Shown: positions 1 through 8,085, numbered from the stretch's first letter. The stretch is DNA of 33,016 nt from Leptofilum sp050292445 (GCA_050292445.1 JBNKLQ010000031.1:1-33016); one strand, 5' to 3'. The notes: a model not told the origin generated them from the letters alone. Translations and numbers: made by a program.

Positions 1-602
1 TGATTCGTTGGATGGACGGTAATGTTGCTCCCAATCGCAACCTGGGCCACAAACTTCTCCCTTTGCGTCTTTGCGCCTTTGCGTTGAATTTTTTCTAGAG
101 ATTGGTGGTCGGCGGGGTTGGTGGCGATGACGCCATCGGCGGAGCGGGCGAGGAAGTTAACGGCCGTTTGCCGCAGCCGCCCCGCTTTGGGAAATAAATA
201 AGGTACCCGGAGATCGTGGAAGGTTACGGCCGTTTTCGCCATATTCTTCAAGCGCCAGGGCAGAAAATTAATGGCCGCGCTGTTCATGTTAAACGCCGCA
301 GGCTGATACTGGATGTTCACCACGTCCAATTCATAGCGCAGCACAATGTCGGCAATGACAGCCAGCGAGGGCCAACGCCAACGATTGATGCGCGGATGCA
401 GTTGGGCAAAATCGAGGTCAATCGGCTCCACAGCTGAGGTGAAGGTGCGCGGCGCATCAGGGGGGCGTGCTTCCCGGCTGGTGATGATGTGGACGGTATG
501 GCCCAGTTGGTGCAGGGCTTTGGCTAATTCGGCCGTAAACGCCCCTACGCCCCCCTCCATTGGCGGGAATTCCCCCGTAACCAATCCTACTTTTAGTCCC
601 AT
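1..602 (-). CDS. Glycosyltransferase family 4, N-terminal part (runs off left edge)
   Basis: The frame is open from an ATG at 602 to the window edge (200 codons), so the C-terminal half is missing. The protein begins MGLKVGLVTGEFPPMEGGVG, the classic opening of GT4/GT-B enzymes: a first beta strand, then a glycine-rich sugar-nucleotide loop. Later come AELAKALHQLGHTVHIITSR and TFHDLR, both typical of the acceptor-binding Rossmann half of glycan mannosyl- or glucosyltransferases. The donor-binding EX7E region would lie outside the window. An ATG at 607 stops after four codons, so 602 is the start; its ribosome site is weak. Residues about 169-183 (KIQRKGAKTQREK) are encoded by a short interspersed repeat read through in frame. 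The GT2, phosphohexomutase and Gmd genes upstream on the same strand suggest surface polysaccharide synthesis. The family call is firm; donor and acceptor are unknown. Confidence 0.85.
   Translation of the reverse strand, partial: MGLKVGLVTGEFPPMEGGVGAFTAELAKALHQLGHTVHIITSREARPPDAPRTFTSAVEPIDLDFAQLHPRINRWRWPSLAVIADIVLRYELDVVNIQYQPAAFNMNSAAINFLPWRLKNMAKTAVTFHDLRVPYLFPKAGRLRQTAVNFLARSADGVIATNPADHQSLEKIQRKGAKTQREKFVAQVAIGSNITVHPTN
56..98. repeat. CTTTGCG-type interspersed repeat inside the GT4 gene
   Basis: Three near-tandem units of the form CTTTGCG(T/C) lie inside the GT4 reading frame without breaking it. They belong to the same family as the CTCTGTG/CTCTGCG repeats seen at 1105, 14391, 14511, 16499, 19389 and 31777. 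They encode a basic Lys/Arg/Gln-rich stretch at a likely surface loop. Confidence 0.6.
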
Positions 603-629
603 ACCATAATTCTTGAAGAGATAATAAAA

Positions 630-687
630 ATCAAAGATTACGCAGATTGAAGGGACAAAAATCCTAGTAATCTGCGTAATCTTTGAT
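630..687. repeat. Inverted repeat, ATTACGCAGATT type
   Basis: Perfect 19-bp arms (630-648 and 669-687) carry the core ATTACGCAGATT and its complement around a 20-base loop. It lies in the 120-base gap between the ribbon-helix-helix gene and the GT4 gene. The same core recurs at 12536-12576 and 13871-13933. It looks like a small palindromic mobile or REP-like element. It could fold as a transcript hairpin, but no clean T-run makes it an obvious terminator. Confidence 0.75.
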
Positions 688-722
688 AAAAAACTTGCAA
701 CTACGTAGCTAGTTGATCAGGC

Positions 723-1067
723 TTAGAATAGTTCGTAATGTTCGATAGGGTGGCCGCGCCAGCGTAGCAGGGAAAGGGCATAGGTGCGGCGCAAAGCAGT
801 GAAGTTGGCCTTTTTGTACAGCTCGCTCTTTTCTTTTGGCGCAGGCACTTTGCCATCGGCCACTTGCATCAGGGCCTGATCGCTCAGGGCATTGAGGCTT
901 AACAGTTCGTCATGAAAAGCTGCCGGGACTTTACTGAGTGATGGCGGCATACCGCTTTTCAGGCATTGCATCGCCACCTCTTCAATAGGCCATTTGCAAG
1001 CGTCGGCAATATCCTTCAGCAGATTATAATCCGTCGTTGATAATTCCAATGTAATCTTTTTTTTCAT
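723..1067 (-). CDS. Small ribbon-helix-helix-like protein (antitoxin-like), unknown function
   Basis: The 114-residue protein starts at an ATG preceded by TTGAGGTGACAGG, a good ribosome site, so the gene is likely real. The N-terminus (MKKKITLELSTTDYNLLKDI) has the alternating strand followed by a helix seen in ribbon-helix-helix DNA-binding antitoxins. The C-terminal half (ALSDQALMQVADG ... LRRTYALSLLRWRGHP) resembles small proteins common in Cyanobacteria and Chloroflexota. In those, an A(L/W)xxA segment is followed by a helix ending in LLKxRGH, and they often pair with PIN-type toxins. No toxin gene is next to it here: its neighbours are glycosyltransferases. Function is therefore not assigned; a solitary antitoxin remnant or a small regulator are both possible. 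Confidence 0.6.
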   Translation of the reverse strand: MKKKITLELSTTDYNLLKDIADACKWPIEEVAMQCLKSGMPPSLSKVPAAFHDELLSLNALSDQALMQVADGKVPAPKEKSELYKKANFTALRRTYALSLLRWRGHPIEHYELF

Positions 1068-1104
1068 CCTGTCACCTCAAGAAATTTTAAAGATATATCT
1101 GATT

Positions 1105-1179
1105 TGCCACAGAGGGCACAGAGCGATTTGAGAGATTTGCTTCAGTTCTGCCACCTCTCTTTTGCCTCTGTGGCTCTTA
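1105..1179. repeat. CTCTGTG-type interspersed inverted repeat
   Basis: The arms GCCACAGAGGGCACAGAG (1106-1123) and CTCTTTTGCCTCTGTGGC (1157-1174) are imperfect complements. The element fills most of the gap between the ribbon-helix-helix gene and the GT2 gene. It is an intergenic copy of the family that is read through in frame at 14511, 16499 and 19389. Confidence 0.7.
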
Positions 1180-1187
1180 CAGATAGA

Positions 1188-2123
1188 TCAGTAGCCTGCC
1201 GGTTTTAAGCCGGAGCGCAACACCATCCAGTAGGCTTTTACCCGCTGCCAACGCAACGGCCGTTTATGCCCCACTGCTCCCTTGATGGCCTCCAAAATTA
1301 ACTGCCAACTGTAACTTTTTAACAAAAATAGTCGCAAGATGCCTGCCGCTAAACGGCCGTGATATTTGCGAAAGTAACGCAATTTGGCCCGATTAAAATT
1401 AATATGGCGCTGGGTCACCGCCTGTTCACTGCTCTTGCCGGACAAGTGCGTGACCTGAGCCTGCGGATAGTATACCACTTGCCAGCCCGCTTCGTGAATC
1501 CTACGACAGTAATCTAATTCTTCGGAATACATGAAGTATTTTTCATCCAAACCGCCTACTTGGGCCACCACTTCCTGGCGGGTCATCAGGCACGCGCCCA
1601 TAACCCATTGCACAACGGCCGTTTCCCCATCGGCCACATCGCGCACAAAATAATCGTCCAGCACTGCCTGTGGCGCATACGGTTGCAGCCAAGTACTCTC
1701 AAAAAAAGCGGTGCGCAGCGTAGGAAAGCGGCGGCGGGAGGATTGCACCGAGCCATCTTCGTTGAGCAGCTGCGGCCCCACCACGCCCACTTGTGCATTC
1801 TGTTCCAAGTAAGACACCATTTTGGCCAGCGCATCCTCGTGAACAATGGTATCGGGATTGAGGAGGAGAATGAAACGGCCGTTTGCCCGCTCAAGCCCCA
1901 AATTATTTCCCCCGGGAAACCCCACATTCTCCTGGCAGGCCACCAGCTCCACCAGTGGAAACTGATCGGCGAGCATCTCTGGGCTGCCGTCAGTTGAAGC
2001 GCTGTCCACCACGATGATTTGCATCGCCAAACTCTTCTCAACCAAAACCGAGCGCAGGCAGTTTTGCAACAACTCGCGCACGTTCCAACTAACGATGATA
2101 ATGGAGAGGTCTGGTTTGGTCAT
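1188..2123 (-). CDS. Glycosyltransferase family 2, rhamnosyltransferase (WbbL)-like
   Basis: The 311-residue cytoplasmic enzyme has a single GT-A domain. It begins MTKPDLSIIIVSWNVRELL, the standard GT2 first strand. The nucleotide-binding aspartate is in VVDSASTDGS (about residues 38-47). LLLNPDTIV stands in the place of the metal-binding DxD. Further on, MYSEELDYCRRIHEAGW is the acceptor-side ED motif typical of WbbL-like dTDP-rhamnosyltransferases. It likely transfers a deoxysugar to a lipid-linked or polysaccharide acceptor. The ATG at 2123 has no ribosome site, because an inverted repeat begins 8 bases upstream; the gene may depend on a longer transcript. Gmd and the phosphohexomutase nearby could supply a GDP-sugar donor, but specificity cannot be read from sequence. 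The family is secure, the sugar is not. Confidence 0.88.
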   Translation of the reverse strand: MTKPDLSIIIVSWNVRELLQNCLRSVLVEKSLAMQIIVVDSASTDGSPEMLADQFPLVELVACQENVGFPGGNNLGLERANGRFILLLNPDTIVHEDALAKMVSYLEQNAQVGVVGPQLLNEDGSVQSSRRRFPTLRTAFFESTWLQPYAPQAVLDDYFVRDVADGETAVVQWVMGACLMTRQEVVAQVGGLDEKYFMYSEELDYCRRIHEAGWQVVYYPQAQVTHLSGKSSEQAVTQRHINFNRAKLRYFRKYHGRLAAGILRLFLLKSYSWQLILEAIKGAVGHKRPLRWQRVKAYWMVLRSGLKPAGY

Positions 2124-2130
2124 AACAGTT

Positions 2131-2207
2131 TGTCAGTATTCAGTGAAACAGTAATCAGTCAGTCGGCATCTAATAACTGAATACTGACCCACTGAATACT
2201 GATTACA
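2131..2207. repeat. Inverted repeat, CAGTATTCAGTG type
   Basis: The left arm TGTCAGTATTCAGTG is answered by CACTGAATACTGA-like sequence repeated twice on the right (2176-2207). It spans the GT2-TatD gap and overlaps the last codons of the TatD gene at 2203-2207. Repeats with this ATTCAGTATTCAGT wording are dispersed in other bacterial genomes (general knowledge, not checked here). Confidence 0.7.
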
Positions 2208-2985
2208 GCTCACCGATTACGGAAAAAAGTCTCCTGGCATTTGCCGTTGTTTGCTGGGCGAATACGGCCGTTTCCACACCACGTTCTGCGGCCAATCTTT
2301 CAGCGACGTAGGCCACGTAGGCCGGTTCATTCCGTTTGCCCCGGTATGGGTGTGGCGTCAAAAAAGGCGCGTCGGTTTCAACAAGAATACGATCATCAGG
2401 CACTTTTTTAGCGATTTCGCGCAGGTCGTCTGCTTTTTTGAAGGTGATGGGGCCGGTGAAGCCTAGATAGTAGCCAAGATCGAGGGCGGACACGGCCGTA
2501 TCCCAATCACCTGAAAACGAATGCAATACACCCGGATTCTCACGGCCCAGCAACGACGATTCGGACAACAATTGAATCACGTCCGCACTAGATTCTCGAT
2601 TGTGAATAATGACCGGCAGCTCCAACTCTGCTGCCAGTTCCAATTGCAAGCCCAACGCCCGGTGTTGCACCGCCTTGGGCGACTTGTCCCAATAATAATC
2701 CAGGCCAATCTCACCAATCGCTACCACTTTGGGATGCCGCGCCAAATCACGCAGCACGCCAACCCAACTGTCTTGCCAATCTACTGAAGAATTTGGGTGA
2801 ACACCAACGGCGGCGAAAACGCCCTCATATTTTTCTGTCAATGCTAAAACAGTGCGGCAGTTGTCCAGATCAAGCGCAGGCACCACAATTTGCCGCACGC
2901 CTGCCTCAGCAGCACGTATTACAACAACGTCTCGATCTTCGTCAAAAGAGTCAAAATCCAAATGACAGTGGGTGTCGATGAGCAA
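2203..2985 (-). CDS. tatD: TatD family metal-dependent deoxyribonuclease
   Basis: The 260-residue TIM-barrel hydrolase of the TatD/YcfH family acts as a 3'-5' exonuclease on DNA or as a D-aminoacyl-tRNA hydrolase-like enzyme. All metal ligands are present: H6 and H8 in DTHCHLD, E92 in GEIGLDYY, H128 in IIHNRE, H155 in LHSFSG and D205 in ETDAPFLTP. The length matches the family (about 255-265). The start codon is TTG at 2985, one base after the TAA of the upstream thioesterase gene, so the two genes are almost certainly co-transcribed and translationally coupled. The last codons overlap an inverted repeat. The pairing with a thioesterase gives no pathway clue; this is a housekeeping gene. Confidence 0.95.
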   Translation of the reverse strand: MLIDTHCHLDFDSFDEDRDVVVIRAAEAGVRQIVVPALDLDNCRTVLALTEKYEGVFAAVGVHPNSSVDWQDSWVGVLRDLARHPKVVAIGEIGLDYYWDKSPKAVQHRALGLQLELAAELELPVIIHNRESSADVIQLLSESSLLGRENPGVLHSFSGDWDTAVSALDLGYYLGFTGPITFKKADDLREIAKKVPDDRILVETDAPFLTPHPYRGKRNEPAYVAYVAERLAAERGVETAVFAQQTTANARRLFSVIGEL

Positions 2986-2986
2986 A

Positions 2987-3451
2987 TTATTGGCCCCAAT
3001 TTTCTGGCAGGCGAACGGCCGTTACTTCACCACGCACACACACCTCACCATCAGCCAGCAGGTCAATAGCCACGATCACTTTGCGCGGCTTGATTTCACG
3101 AACGGTGCCGCGCAGCTCTAACTCTGGCCCCAGCGGCGTAGGACGTAAATAATCCACTTTCAGCGATCCGGTGACAAAGCGAATGGCTGGCTCAGAATCA
3201 ATCTCTCGGTTTTCGGCACGAGCGGTGGCGGCAGCGGCTGTTCCCGTCCCATGACAATCAATTAGTGAAGCCAGCAGGCCACCGTACACGTAGCCAGGAA
3301 TGGCCATGTGTTCCGGCCGTGGCACAAACCGAGCCACCGACTGCTCACCATCCCAATAACTTTTGATTTGCAGGCCCTTCTCATTTAAACGGCCGCAGCC
3401 ATAACAATAACTTGAATCATCCGGGTAATAATCTTGAAACGCTTTCATCAC
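2987..3451 (-). CDS. Hotdog-fold thioesterase, PaaI/4HBT family
   Basis: The 154-residue single hotdog domain probably hydrolyses acyl-CoA thioesters in the cytoplasm. An N-terminal CYGCG motif (C16, C19) followed by N..GL is a signature of one PaaI-like subgroup. The core helix IPGYVYGGLLASLIDCHG (about 51-68) carries the catalytic-type aspartate D65. The later strand KVDYLRPTPLGPELELRG is the usual dimer-interface sheet. The gene overlaps nothing but ends one base before the TTG start of TatD. The upstream side is a two-ended interspersed repeat (3480-3597), so its promoter must lie in or beyond that repeat. Substrate is unknown. Confidence 0.85.
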   Translation of the reverse strand: MMKAFQDYYPDDSSYCYGCGRLNEKGLQIKSYWDGEQSVARFVPRPEHMAIPGYVYGGLLASLIDCHGTGTAAAATARAENREIDSEPAIRFVTGSLKVDYLRPTPLGPELELRGTVREIKPRKVIVAIDLLADGEVCVRGEVTAVRLPENWGQ

Positions 3452-3479
3452 ACCTCAAAAAAACAAGTCAGCCTCACCC

Positions 3480-3597
3480 TGTCATGCTGAGTGAAACGAA
3501 GCATCCCTGTAACGCACAGTTAATAAAGTCTTGACGATTACCAAAGAGCTCAACTGGCAACGTTTAGAGGGATTTTTCGCGGTGCTCAAAATGACAA
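3480..3597. repeat. TGTCATGCTGAGTGAAACGAAG-type two-ended element, copy 1
   Basis: The left end begins TGTCATGCTGAGTG and continues to GCATCCCT. The right end, read on the opposite strand, begins TGTCATTTTGAG and continues to AATCCCTCTAAA. A second copy at 17903-18026 carries the same two distinct ends in the opposite orientation, with a related middle. It occupies the 177-base gap between the thioesterase and phosphohexomutase genes. Confidence 0.75.
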
Positions 3598-3628
3598 TTT
3601 AGGTGATGTTGCTTGTCAATGTAAAAAC

Positions 3629-5047
3629 TCACTTTAGTCCAGCGAGCTTCATGCCGTCGTCCAGGATGGCCTGGACTTTGTCTTCATGCGTCGTTTCGCA
3701 GTAAACGCGGATGACCGGTTCCGTGCCACTAAAGCGCACCAGCAGCCAGCCGCCATCTTCCATCACAAACTGGTGCCCATCAATCGTAACGATGTCGGTT
3801 ACTTTCAGGCCGCCAATGGTTTCTGGCCGGGCATTGGCCACGTTTTTTTGGATTTCTGCTTTGCGCTCACTGTCAAAGTAAGTGTCGATGCGGTTGTAAA
3901 AGTGCGCGCCCACTTTCTCAAACAGGTCAGCCAGCAGCTCTGATGGCTTTTTGCCCGTTTTCATCATCATGTCCAGCATAAATAGCCCAGCCAGAATGCC
4001 ATCACGCTCCGGCACGTGGCCTTTAAACGCATAACCGCCACTTTCTTCACCACCAATCAGAGCATCAACTTCCACCATCTTGGGCGCGATATACTTAAAG
4101 CCAACACCGGTTTCATGCACCGGCACATTGTACAGCTTGGCCAACTTGTTCAGCATTTTCGTGGTGGAAACCGTTTTAACGATGGGGCCACGCTCGCCGC
4201 GCACCTCCAGCAGGTAATAGCCCATCAGCCCGTACACCCGCAGCTGATCCATGAAATTACCATTCTCATCGCCGAAACCCACCCGGTCGGCATCGCCATC
4301 GTTGATGATGACCACATCAGCCCCAACCTCTTTGGTGAAGCTCAGGCCATGATCGACGTTCGGCGGAATCGGTTCGGGGCGGGTCATGTGCGGGTAGAGC
4401 GGGTTGCGCTCGTTATGCACTTCTTTGACAGTGGTTTTGCCGCCTGCCAGCAGCCGGGGGAACCAGCCCGCGCCGTTGCCCCACATGCAGTCTACCAGCA
4501 GTGTGAAACCTGCATTCTTGATGGCTTCGATATCTACTAGTCGGTTGAGCTGGGCAATGTAGGCGGGGGCGGCATCAAAAAGTTCTACCAGGCCAGAATT
4601 TTTGGCATCTTCGAGTTTGGTGGTTTTTACGGCCGTAATATCCGGAATCGCCGCTTCAATCTTCTTCAAGTCATCTGGGGGGATCGCCCCGCCGTTCACA
4701 TCACGCACCTTGAAGCCGCAGTCCCATGGCGGATTGTGGCTGGCGGTGATGTTAATCGCCCCGCCCGCCTGCTTGTCCACCACAGAATAGGAGATGGTAG
4801 GGGTTGGCGTTGCCGTTTCTGTTAGCCAAACGTGAATGCCATTGGCGGCCATCACTTCTGCGGCCGTGGCCGCAAAAAATTCAGCCTGAAAACGCTTGTC
4901 GTAACCAATGACCACCCCTTTTTCCGCCAGCCCTTGCGCTTGCATAAAGTTGGCAAAGCCCTGCGTACAGCGACGCACATTGTCAAAAGTGTAATCCTCG
5001 GCAATACGGCCGCGCCAACCATCCGTTCCAAATTTAATCGTTGTCAT
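3629..5047 (-). CDS. Alpha-D-phosphohexomutase (phosphoglucomutase/phosphomannomutase)
   Basis: The 472-residue enzyme interconverts hexose 1- and 6-phosphates. All four domain signatures are present: FGTDGWRG (6-13), the phosphoserine loop TASHNPP with S103, the metal loop DGDADR (250-255), the sugar-binding loop GEESGG (333-338) and the phosphate-binding loop RFSGTEP (438-444). The ATG at 5047 follows AGGAGAGCAG, a good ribosome site. The next gene upstream encodes GDP-mannose 4,6-dehydratase, which suggests phosphomannomutase activity feeding mannose 1-phosphate to GDP-mannose. The GEESGG loop does not separate glucose from mannose use, so I give no symbol. A 60-base palindromic repeat separates it from gmd, and no mannose-1-phosphate guanylyltransferase is in the window. 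Confidence 0.92.
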   Translation of the reverse strand: MTTIKFGTDGWRGRIAEDYTFDNVRRCTQGFANFMQAQGLAEKGVVIGYDKRFQAEFFAATAAEVMAANGIHVWLTETATPTPTISYSVVDKQAGGAINITASHNPPWDCGFKVRDVNGGAIPPDDLKKIEAAIPDITAVKTTKLEDAKNSGLVELFDAAPAYIAQLNRLVDIEAIKNAGFTLLVDCMWGNGAGWFPRLLAGGKTTVKEVHNERNPLYPHMTRPEPIPPNVDHGLSFTKEVGADVVIINDGDADRVGFGDENGNFMDQLRVYGLMGYYLLEVRGERGPIVKTVSTTKMLNKLAKLYNVPVHETGVGFKYIAPKMVEVDALIGGEESGGYAFKGHVPERDGILAGLFMLDMMMKTGKKPSELLADLFEKVGAHFYNRIDTYFDSERKAEIQKNVANARPETIGGLKVTDIVTIDGHQFVMEDGGWLLVRFSGTEPVIRVYCETTHEDKVQAILDDGMKLAGLK

Positions 5048-5116
5048 TCTGCTCTCCTGAATCTGCTAAACCTCCAGTAGATGTTTGCCTCTTAAGAAAA
5101 TAACTTGGTGATTCAC

Positions 5117-5176
5117 TGTCATTCCCGCGAAGGCGGGAATCCATACGCCTGGACTCCCGCCTTCGCGGGAGTGACA
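5117..5176. repeat. Inverted repeat, GTCATTCCCGCGAAGGCGGGAAT type
   Basis: It starts with TGTCATTCCCGCGAAGG, ends with CCTTCGCGGGAGTGACA, and has internal CCCGCxxxxGCGGG hairpins. This wording is a widespread bacterial intergenic repeat (general knowledge). It lies between gmd and the phosphohexomutase gene and could make a strong hairpin in their shared transcript. Confidence 0.8.
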
Positions 5177-5249
5177 AGCAGAAATTGCTAAACACGGGCT
5201 AAATTCTTAATCAACAAAAACCTCCGGAAAGTTGAGTTGTAAATTCTAA

Positions 5250-6224
5250 TTAAACAGCGACCCGCCCCGCTTGTAATAATTTAATATCGGCATCGACCAT
5301 CATTTGGACCAGCTGCTCAAAGGAGACATCTGGTTCCCAGCCAAGCTTTTGGCCAGCCTTGCTAGGGTCGCCCACGAGTAGATCCACTTCTGCTGGACGC
5401 ATGAACCGTTCATCCTGAACCACATAATCGTGCCAATCCAGATTCACATGACCAAACGCCACGTTTAGAAACTCTTCAACCGAATGAGTGTCCCCAGTGG
5501 CCACGACAAAATCGTCTGGCTTATCCTGTTGCAGCATCAGCCACATCGCTTTGACATAATCACCAGCAAAGCCCCAATCGCGACGGGCATCCAGGTTGCC
5601 CAGGCGCAGCTCATCGGTGAGGCCCAGCTTGATTTTGGCAACGTGATGGGTGATTTTGCGGGTGACAAATTCCAACCCGCGCCGGGGGGATTCATGGTTG
5701 AACAAAATGCCAGAGGTGGCGTGCATATTGTAGCTTTCGCGGTAGTTGATGGTAATCCAGTGGCCGTACACTTTGGCCACGCCGTACGGGCTGCGCGGAT
5801 AGAACGGCGTCGTCTCCCGCTGGGGAACCTCTACCACTTTACCAAACATTTCACTGGAACTAGCCTGGTAAAAGCGAATTTTGGGATCGACAAAACGAAT
5901 CGCATCCAGCAGGCGCGTGACGCCGAGGGCAGTCACATCCCCGGTGAAGACGGGCTGGTTCCAGCTGGTTTGCACAAAGGATTGAGCCGCGAGATTATAA
6001 ACTTCTTCAGGGCGATGCTCTTCCAGCAGGTGAATCATAGAAACCTGATCCCCTAAATCGCCGGGAACAACAGTGACTTTGTCTTGAATGTGGGAAATAC
6101 GGTGAAAATTAATTGTACTGGTACGCCGCACCATGCCGATGACGTCGTACCCTTGTTCAAGCAAAAACTCAGCCAGATAAGAGCCATCTTGGCCGGTGAT
6201 GCCTGTTATTAATGCTTTGGGCAT
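5250..6224 (-). CDS. gmd: GDP-mannose 4,6-dehydratase
   Basis: The 324-residue extended short-chain dehydrogenase converts GDP-D-mannose to GDP-4-keto-6-deoxy-D-mannose, the precursor of GDP-rhamnose, GDP-fucose and related sugars. Visible motifs are the NAD(P) loop GITGQDGSYL (8-17), the S124/E125 pair in SSSEMFG, the catalytic YxxxK in SPYGVAKVYG (Y147, K151) and the Gmd-specific loop NHESPRRG (177-184). The length fits short bacterial Gmd proteins. AGGAAGGTCAT precedes the ATG at 6224. It is followed on the same strand by the phosphohexomutase, fitting a GDP-sugar pathway for the glycosyltransferases farther along. No reductase or epimerase (Rmd, WcaG) to finish the sugar is present in the window. 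Confidence 0.95.
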   Translation of the reverse strand: MPKALITGITGQDGSYLAEFLLEQGYDVIGMVRRTSTINFHRISHIQDKVTVVPGDLGDQVSMIHLLEEHRPEEVYNLAAQSFVQTSWNQPVFTGDVTALGVTRLLDAIRFVDPKIRFYQASSSEMFGKVVEVPQRETTPFYPRSPYGVAKVYGHWITINYRESYNMHATSGILFNHESPRRGLEFVTRKITHHVAKIKLGLTDELRLGNLDARRDWGFAGDYVKAMWLMLQQDKPDDFVVATGDTHSVEEFLNVAFGHVNLDWHDYVVQDERFMRPAEVDLLVGDPSKAGQKLGWEPDVSFEQLVQMMVDADIKLLQAGRVAV

Positions 6225-6292
6225 ATGACCTTCCTAAAGTTAAGATTTTAGCGAAAGGATTATAGCCCAGGCGGATGGTTGCGTAAACCAAA

Positions 6293-6322
6293 AGAGACGA
6301 ATGTCGGTGGACATTCGTCTCT
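6293..6322 (-). terminator. Rho-independent terminator after the DNRLRE secreted protein gene
   Basis: A 12-bp perfect stem (AGAGACGAATGT and its complement) with a 6-base loop is followed on the minus strand by TTTTGG. It sits 36 bases past the stop of the secreted-protein gene and before gmd, so it probably ends the two-gene secreted-protein transcript. Confidence 0.75.
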
Positions 6323-6330
6323 ATTCAGTA

Positions 6331-6352
6331 GGTCAAGATTGAAATCTTGACC
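6331..6352. repeat. Short palindrome GGTCAAGATT/AATCTTGACC
   Basis: A perfect 10-bp inverted repeat with a 2-base spacer lies five bases beyond the stop codon of the secreted-protein gene, just before the terminator hairpin. The wording matches a dispersed bacterial repeat type; as RNA it would form a second hairpin. Confidence 0.6.
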
Positions 6353-6357
6353 AACGA

Positions 6358-8085
6358 TTAACGTTGGATGATAGGCAAGAATTGCTGCGAACCATTGACC
6401 AATAAATACAATTCAATGGTTCGCTGAACACCATCACCGCTGACTGTGACGGGCACGGCATATAAGCCACCAGTTATCTGGCTGGGGTTGGTGTGCGTGA
6501 TAGTGATGGTTTTATTGCCAGGTGGCATGACACTGCCAGAAGGAAGGTTGACGCTGACGTCTGGGGGCACATTGTCGATCTGGAAAGTTACGGCCGTATC
6601 AAACCCACCCGTCGGCGATACATTGAGCTGATACTGAGCAGAGCTGCCGGGATCGGCCGTTTGCAATTGGGGGGCACTGTTTAACGCAAAACCATACGCC
6701 GGACCATAATTGATTTCTAACGTTGGTCGGCGGTCCGGCACAAACGTTTCTGACGAGCTGAAGTATTTGCCGCTGTGGCGCGCGCTGTCGGCCGAGTAAA
6801 GAGCCAGGCGCAGCGGCTGGCCATTGGCATACGCTTCCGCCACAGCACCGCTCAAATCCCACGTGGCATACTTGCCTGCCCCGCCCAACGGCAGCGGATC
6901 AACCCAGGTTCGGGCGACATTCTCTACTGCAATTGGCGCATTGTTCCATACCAGCGTACTTTCGTTCCAATCTTCGTCCACAGTGAATACCTGAATCAGC
7001 GACGGCTGCGCTTCCGATGGCAGTGAGTTGCCAAAATGGTACATGGTCAGCTCGGCAGAGACGATTGCCTGGTCTAACGGCAAGGCATCCAGTGGGAAGG
7101 TAACGAAATATTTGGAGAAACAACCCCAATCGCCCAGGTTCCACTGATTTTGTATATTGATCTGGTAGTCGCCAGCGTAGTTGAAATTGCCCCAAGTATT
7201 CCACAATGGTGGATAACCACCGCAGTTGGTGGCTCCGCCGACGTGGCCGTCGGGGACATTGGCCCCATTTTCACCGTGGCGAATGGTGATGGTGTCACTG
7301 CCAGTTACCCCGGCAGGTGGCGTGTAGCTGGGCAAGCCAAAGTGCAGTTCTCCCCAGGTAGCCGGAGACGTGCTGCTCAACCCTTCGGGCCAGTCTCGGT
7401 TTTCATGAGCGGTACCGTCTTCATCGTGCATGGTGAGGCCCAGGCCCCAAATAGTGCCTTCAGCCGGTGGGCCAGACAGCCCCAAGCTGCTCCACGGTAT
7501 GCGGAAGGTGATGTTCCAACCGGCGTCGTCCTGCTGGTTGTTGAGGCCAGTGGTGGTTTGGGTGGCAGCGAACGTTTCAAAATCCAACCCCGTTTGCGTC
7601 CAGCCAGACCCGTTGCCCACGTAAGCAAAATCATAATCTGGTCGCTGATCTTGTTGGTTGGCATTTAGCGCATCCAATTGACCAATAAAGCGATACGAGC
7701 TGCTGGTTGGCATGCTGCCACTGTTGCCGGTCAGATTCAGATACAGCGTAGCGGCATCCCAATTGGCCATCTCACCTGCCGTGGGTGTGTCATCGTAGTA
7801 CAGGTAGCGGTCGATGATGTGGAAAGTCACATGCAGCTTCTCGTTGTTGTAAATGATGCGCACGTCCGAGTAGCTTTGCGTGGTTGGTCCCACTTCGCCA
7901 AACCAAAGGATGCCTCGTTCAGCAGCGGGAATGTCGGGTTCAACGGCCGTTGTAAAGGGAATATTGATCCGGCGAGTGGTAGCAGCTCCGGCGTGAACGG
8001 CCGTATCCCCTGAACGCCCATTCAGAAGCACCAGCGGCAGGCCAAAAAACACAGTTAGTAAAAGTAAGCGGATAACACTTTTCAT
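6358..8085 (-). CDS. Secreted CBM9-like / DNRLRE-domain protein with FLPIIQR tail
   Basis: The 575-residue exported protein has a signal peptide at 1-32 (basic start, then RLLLLTVFFGLPLVLL). Residues about 40-265 look like a family-9-type carbohydrate-binding/DOMON-like sandwich (DVRIIYNNEKLHVTFHI ... WNITFRIPWSSLGL). Residues about 270-455 form a DNRLRE domain (TITIRHGENGAN ... LVWNNAP ... WDLSGAVAEAYANGQPLRL), found in surface and matrix proteins. Residues about 460-560 are an Ig-like module shared with the neighbouring propeller protein. The last residues, LLVNGSQQFLPIIQR, match that neighbour's LLVNGEEAFLPIVRR and may be a sorting tail. The start follows AAAGGTAATTAA. It lies 21 bases downstream of the propeller gene, so the two form an operon ended by the hairpin at 6293. 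Its role is probably cell-surface or sheath glycan binding; no enzyme motif is seen. Confidence 0.8.
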   Translation of the reverse strand: MKSVIRLLLLTVFFGLPLVLLNGRSGDTAVHAGAATTRRINIPFTTAVEPDIPAAERGILWFGEVGPTTQSYSDVRIIYNNEKLHVTFHIIDRYLYYDDTPTAGEMANWDAATLYLNLTGNSGSMPTSSSYRFIGQLDALNANQQDQRPDYDFAYVGNGSGWTQTGLDFETFAATQTTTGLNNQQDDAGWNITFRIPWSSLGLSGPPAEGTIWGLGLTMHDEDGTAHENRDWPEGLSSTSPATWGELHFGLPSYTPPAGVTGSDTITIRHGENGANVPDGHVGGATNCGGYPPLWNTWGNFNYAGDYQINIQNQWNLGDWGCFSKYFVTFPLDALPLDQAIVSAELTMYHFGNSLPSEAQPSLIQVFTVDEDWNESTLVWNNAPIAVENVARTWVDPLPLGGAGKYATWDLSGAVAEAYANGQPLRLALYSADSARHSGKYFSSSETFVPDRRPTLEINYGPAYGFALNSAPQLQTADPGSSAQYQLNVSPTGGFDTAVTFQIDNVPPDVSVNLPSGSVMPPGNKTITITHTNPSQITGGLYAVPVTVSGDGVQRTIELYLLVNGSQQFLPIIQR

